Shown here in pieces: positions 14,287 through 17,605 of a DNA stretch of 17,605 bases. How positions within the stretch are numbered: the stretch's first letter is position 1; each line of letters starts with the position of its first letter. Under the pieces are notes generated by a model, which was not told where the DNA came from, ran no database searches, and saw only the letters and a program-made list of their open reading frames with translations. The position numbers were made by a program, and so were the translations under genes. Source of the stretch: JAVKLU01 sp031538895 (lineage in GTDB: Bacteria > Pseudomonadota > Gammaproteobacteria > Burkholderiales > Burkholderiaceae); the NCBI GenBank assembly GCA_031538895.1, contig JAVKLU010000067.1, positions 1 through 17,605 of the forward strand, given 5' to 3'.

Positions 14287-15267
14287 TCAAAGTTGACGGA
14301 TTCGAACTTTTGCAGCGTGGTATTGTGCTTCTAAAGAGTCAATCAAATCTTGCGTGGATAGCACGGTGTCGATCGTCCCCACGCCTTGCCCAGCGCCCCA
14401 AACATCTCGCCATGCTTTGGCTGAAGGGTTATTTAAGGCAAGTTTTTCACCAATTTTTACCGCCTCTGGCTGCGGTAAATTTGTCGGGTCAAGCCCCAAT
14501 GCCACGATGCTGGGTTTTAAATAATTGCCTGGAATACTGGTGAAATAAGGTGTGTAGAGAATATCGGCGGCATTCGATTGCACAATGCAGTCTTTGTATT
14601 CGGGCGCGGCGTGCGCCTCTGTGGTCGCGATAAAGCGCGTTCCCATATACGCAAAATCAGCACCCATAACTTGCGCGCTTAAAACATCTGCGCCGGTGCT
14701 AATGGTGCCAGCCAGTGCCAGCGGGCCGTTAAAAAATTGACGAACTTCGTTGACAAAAACAATCGGGTTATAAGTTCCAGCGTGGCCGCCCGCACCCGCA
14801 CACACCAAAATCAAACCATCGACGCCTTCGGCGATTGCTTTTTGTGCATGGTGCACGTTAATTACGTCGTGCAACAGCATGCCACCGTAACTGTGTACGG
14901 CATCGATCACAGCGCGCGACAGGCCCAAACTGGTAATCACAATGGGTACGCGGTATTTGACGCAGAGCGCCATGTCTTCTTGTAAACGCGTATTGCTCGA
15001 ATGAACAATTTGGTTAATCGCAAAAGGTGCGATGGGTATGCTGGACTTTTGAGTGTTATTTGTGGTGCGCGCGGCCTCACAACCTGCGATAATTTTTTGC
15101 AACCAGGTTTCTAAAACGCCTTCGCCGCGTGCGTTGAGCGCGGGAAAACTGCCAATCACGCCACTCGTGCATTGCGCTAACACCAAATCCGGTTGCGAAA
15201 CAATAAACATCGGCGCAGCGATGATCGGCAAGCGCATTTGAGCGAGAAGATTTTGAACGAGTGCCAT
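14287..15267 (-). CDS. Nitronate monooxygenase-family flavoprotein
   Basis: The 326-residue FMN-dependent TIM-barrel protein has an N-terminal IIAAPMFIVSQPDLV (15-29), the loop VCAGAGGHAG (155-164) with the family's catalytic histidine at H162, and the FMN-phosphate region LALAGTISTGADV (183-195) with ADFAYMGTRF (203-212). Family members oxidise nitronates such as propionate 3-nitronate. Others, like P. aeruginosa PA1024, act as NADH:quinone reductases, so the substrate is uncertain. ATG 15267 is preferred to TTG 15279 because MRLPIIAAPM then sits near the N-terminus; there is no ribosome binding site and the leader is U-rich. It starts 81 nt after fadD and 218 nt before prpB on the same strand. 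The gap after fadD contains a CAATGCTTT pair (15323-15331, 15339-15347). Confidence 0.85.
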   Translation of the reverse strand: MALVQNLLAQMRLPIIAAPMFIVSQPDLVLAQCTSGVIGSFPALNARGEGVLETWLQKIIAGCEAARTTNNTQKSSIPIAPFAINQIVHSSNTRLQEDMALCVKYRVPIVITSLGLSRAVIDAVHSYGGMLLHDVINVHHAQKAIAEGVDGLILVCAGAGGHAGTYNPIVFVNEVRQFFNGPLALAGTISTGADVLSAQVMGADFAYMGTRFIATTEAHAAPEYKDCIVQSNAADILYTPYFTSIPGNYLKPSIVALGLDPTNLPQPEAVKIGEKLALNNPSAKAWRDVWGAGQGVGTIDTVLSTQDLIDSLEAQYHAAKVRIRQL

Positions 15268-15348
15268 AAGCTTAATCAAAAAATATAAAAGTGCGGCGCA
15301 GTAAGTACAAGCTGTTTTTTGGCAATGCTTTGATTTGACAATGCTTTT

Positions 15349-17028
15349 TTAAACACTTTGTTCTTTGAGTGCGCGGCGCAAAATTTTTCCGATATTTGAC
15401 TTGGGCAATTCATCTCTAAACTCAATTTTTTTGGGCACCTTGTAACCCGTCATTTGCGTTCGACAAAAATCAATAATCATTTGTTCAGTCAAATTAGGAT
15501 CTTTGCGAACAATAAAAAGCTTCACCGCTTCGCCGGTATTGGGGTCCGATACACCCAGCGCCGCGACTTCTAATACGGCCGGATGATGGGCGACGATTTC
15601 TTCGATCTGATTAGGATAAACATTGAATCCTGACACTTTGATCATGTCTTTTTTGCGGTCAACTAAAAATACAAAACCTTGAGGATTGATGTAGCCAATA
15701 TCGCCCGTTTTTAAAAAACCATCGGCACAAAATACTTGTCGCGTTTCGTCCTCTCGTTGCCAGTAACCCGACATCACTTGCGGGCCTTTGACACAAATTT
15801 CGCCCAGTTCGCCTTGTGCGACTTCGACTTCGGCTTCATCGCGAATCGAGACTATGGTTGAGGAAATCGGCAGACCGATTGATTGATTGACCGCATCTTT
15901 AGACAAAGGATTGATCGTGACGGCAGGCGAGGCTTCGGTTAAGCCATAGGCTTGTGCCAAAGTAATGCCCGTGACGGCGAGCCATTTGTCGGCGACGGCT
16001 TGTTGTACCGCAGCACCGCCCCCTAAAGTCAAACGTAAAGACGAAAAATCCAATTTTGAAAAATCAGGGTGATTTAATAGTGCGTTAAATAAAGTATTGA
16101 CGCCGGTAAAAATGGTAAATTGATGTTTTGCCAGCGTTTTGATAAATCCAGGAATGTCGCGCGGATTGGCGATCAAAATATTTTTCGCGCCAAATCGCAT
16201 AAAGGTCAAACAATTCGCCGTCAAAGCAAAAATGTGATATAGCGGTAATGCAGTAATGATGGTTTCACCACCTTCACGTCCGCCCGCACCAATCCACGCA
16301 CACGATTGCAGTACGTTAGACACCATATTGCCATGCGACAACATCGCGCCTTTTGAGGGGCCTGTTGTGCCGCCGGTATATTGTAGAAATGCCAAGCTGT
16401 CATGCGACAACTGTGCTTTGATGGCCGCCGCGTTAAACCCCTGATGTTGCGCGCCACGAGCCAGTGCCGCTTGAAATGAGTAGTGTCCTGACAGTTCCCA
16501 AGCCGGTACCATTTTTTTAATATGACGCACCACCAGATTGATGATCGTACCTTTGACGGCGCCCAATAATTCGCCTAAAGAGGTGACCACCACGTTGGTA
16601 ATCGCAGTTTCTGGGATGATTTTGATCAGAGTATTCGCAAAATTTTCTAGGATGACGATGGTTTGTGCGCCAGAGTCTTTGAGTTGCTGCTGTAGTTCGG
16701 GCGCGGTGTACAAGGGATTGCAGTTGACCGCGATGGCACCGGCGCGCAGCGTGCCAAATAGGGCAACGGGGTATTGCAAAATATTGGGCATCATTAAGGC
16801 AACGCGATCGCCCGGACGAACTCCAATAGAGGATAAAAATTGCGCAAACGCCAGGCTTTTTTCGTCCAGTTCTTGATACGACAAATCCACCCCCATGCTG
16901 TGATAAGCAGGGCGTTGCGCAAATTTTTTGACGCTCTCATCAAATACGTGAACTAAAGAGGGGTATTCTGAGGGATCAATCGTCGCTGGCACACCAGCGG
17001 GGTAATTTTTAATCCAAATTGCTTCCAT
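15349..17028 (-). CDS. fadD: Long-chain fatty acid-CoA ligase
   Basis: FadD activates fatty acids with ATP and CoA through an acyl-adenylate, feeding beta-oxidation; odd-chain substrates end as propionyl-CoA. The 559-residue protein is close to E. coli FadD (561). Motifs of the ANL superfamily are complete: P-loop YTGGTTGPSKG (217-227), ALPLYHIFAL (260-269), AYGLTEASP (360-368), FLKTGDIG (438-445), DRKKDMIKVSGFNVYP (457-472) and the catalytic lysine K548 in SNIGKILRR. AAGGAG (17042-17037) lies 8 nt before ATG 17028. A dedicated propionyl-CoA synthetase (PrpE) is much longer and has different motifs, so this is not PrpE, although it heads the block containing prpBCD. Confidence 0.94.
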   Translation of the reverse strand: MEAIWIKNYPAGVPATIDPSEYPSLVHVFDESVKKFAQRPAYHSMGVDLSYQELDEKSLAFAQFLSSIGVRPGDRVALMMPNILQYPVALFGTLRAGAIAVNCNPLYTAPELQQQLKDSGAQTIVILENFANTLIKIIPETAITNVVVTSLGELLGAVKGTIINLVVRHIKKMVPAWELSGHYSFQAALARGAQHQGFNAAAIKAQLSHDSLAFLQYTGGTTGPSKGAMLSHGNMVSNVLQSCAWIGAGGREGGETIITALPLYHIFALTANCLTFMRFGAKNILIANPRDIPGFIKTLAKHQFTIFTGVNTLFNALLNHPDFSKLDFSSLRLTLGGGAAVQQAVADKWLAVTGITLAQAYGLTEASPAVTINPLSKDAVNQSIGLPISSTIVSIRDEAEVEVAQGELGEICVKGPQVMSGYWQREDETRQVFCADGFLKTGDIGYINPQGFVFLVDRKKDMIKVSGFNVYPNQIEEIVAHHPAVLEVAALGVSDPNTGEAVKLFIVRKDPNLTEQMIIDFCRTQMTGYKVPKKIEFRDELPKSNIGKILRRALKEQSV

Positions 17029-17045
17029 AAGAGATTCTCCTTTGT

Positions 17046-17326
17046 GTGAATTTGATGTGTCTCGATCAGTTTAATTGTGATTTTGTCGGCGTCGATATTT
17101 TCTTTGTGCTAACGGGGTTTCTAATTATTGCCATTTTGATCCAAGAGCGACACGTGTTGCTTCGTCAACAGTGTGAAATGACCGATGCACTAAAATATAC
17201 ACTAATCTGCTGGCGCGTTTTTTTGTTGCGTTGCTGGCTGACAATATGGTGCTACGCGGCGAAACAGGATATTTCAACAATGACGCCGGCATCGGGTTTT
17301 TACTTTACCTCGAAAATTCTATTACC
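17046..17326 (+). pseudogene. Decayed acyltransferase-3 (OafA/YrhL family) remnant
   Basis: Two pieces of an acyltransferase-3 protein lie in different frames. In the frame of ATG 17046, DFVGVDIFFVLTGFLI (17079-17126) matches the family's second membrane helix, with no R-x10-H first helix before it. A stop-free second frame from 17177 gives NMVLRGETGYFNNDAGIGFL (17243-17302), resembling the later family block NLVLW-ETGYFD--AE-KPLLHLW, with the HLWS histidine lost. The gene thus lacks its 5' end, has a frameshift around 17150-17180 and a shortened middle. Its 5' part overlaps the fadD leader. The first piece repeats, at protein level, the intact gene at 17327 onward, so it may be a decayed neighbour or a failed duplication. 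Confidence 0.6.
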
Positions 17327-17605
17327 ATGCTCTTTAATCAAATTAAGGTATTTATTGACACCTGCGCGCGCACCGTCATTCGTTTTTTCTTCGCCCCCCT
17401 TTTGCCAAATGGCCAGTATTCTGATGCGTTCAATCGCGTCACCTACCGCCCCGACATTGATGGGCTGCGTGCCATCGCGGTGCTTGCCGTCATCGGCTTT
17501 CATGCCTTTCCCAATTGGGTGCACGGCGGTTTTGTTGGCGTGGATATTTTTTTCGTGCTGTCGGGTTTTTTGATCACTGGCATTTTGCTCAATCAACTGC
17601 AAGCC
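17327..17605 (+). CDS. Acyltransferase-3 family membrane protein, N-terminal part
   Basis: The open frame runs off the right edge after 93 codons. From residue 40 it reads YRPDIDGLRAIAVLAVIGFH, the start of an OafA/YrhL-type O-acyltransferase with the conserved Arg-x10-His pair in helix 1 (R48, H59), then GGFVGVDIFFVLSGFLITGI as helix 2. These inner-membrane enzymes add acetyl or other acyl groups to O-antigen, peptidoglycan or exopolysaccharide. ATG 17327 is the only ATG near the front, but it gives an unusual 39-residue extension and has no ribosome binding site. The frame is open back to 17177, through the second piece of the upstream remnant. The family is certain; the start and substrate are not. 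Confidence 0.8.
   Translation, partial: MLFNQIKVFIDTCARTVIRFFFAPLLPNGQYSDAFNRVTYRPDIDGLRAIAVLAVIGFHAFPNWVHGGFVGVDIFFVLSGFLITGILLNQLQA

Noticed and set aside
15323..15347. Direct repeat CAATGCTTT twice, 16 nt apart, at the fadD 3' end
   Set aside because: Short, AT-rich and next to the stop codon; likely chance or slippage. Noted only in the gene annotation.

Overview
The window looks like a stretch of core chromosome from a betaproteobacterium, probably of the Burkholderiales or a close relative, with a moderately AT-rich genome. The evidence is gene content (LivHMGF transporter, PrpBCD methylcitrate cycle, a diaA/gmhA-dolP style pair, a ferredoxin-type reductase commonly annotated as CDP-6-deoxy-glucoseen reductase, a YdcH/DUF465 protein) and protein similarity recalled from those families. 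I could run no database search, so the taxonomic call is moderate. There are no rRNA or tRNA genes, insertion sequences, CRISPR arrays or phage genes. Nothing here is a clear new multi-gene system. The unexplained signals are mainly regulatory DNA/RNA structures and a decayed acyltransferase gene.

Layout. Minus strand 1-2833: a [2Fe-2S]/FAD reductase, a SIS-domain phosphoheptose isomerase (GmhA/DiaA type), a double-BON protein (DolP-like) and the 5' part of dusA, which runs off the left edge. Plus strand 2983-10342: an atypical SDR protein, a YdcH/DUF465 protein behind a near-consensus sigma70 promoter, accA, argF, and a compact livH-livM-livG-livF operon. A strong bidirectional terminator at 10384-10421 separates this from the minus-strand block 10479-17028, which is transcribed as fadD, a nitronate monooxygenase-like flavoprotein, then prpB, prpC and prpD. 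The right end (17046-17605, plus strand) holds a frameshifted acyltransferase-3 remnant followed by the start of an apparently intact acyltransferase-3 gene.

How the genes may work together. LivHMGF should import branched-chain amino acids or related amides. Isoleucine and valine breakdown, like odd-chain fatty acids activated by FadD, yields propionyl-CoA. PrpC, PrpD and PrpB would convert it through 2-methylcitrate and 2-methylisocitrate to pyruvate and succinate. The window therefore pairs an importer and an acyl-CoA entry enzyme with propionyl-CoA disposal. No substrate-binding protein, prpE or prpR is present. AccA (fatty-acid synthesis) and ArgF (arginine synthesis) appear to be separate housekeeping functions.

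Translation signals fall into two classes. gmhA, ydcH, accA, livHMGF and fadD have clear AGGAG-type ribosome binding sites. dusA, the BON gene, the reductase, the SDR gene, argF, nmo and all three prp genes have none that I can see, and the prp and nmo leaders are strikingly pyrimidine-rich.
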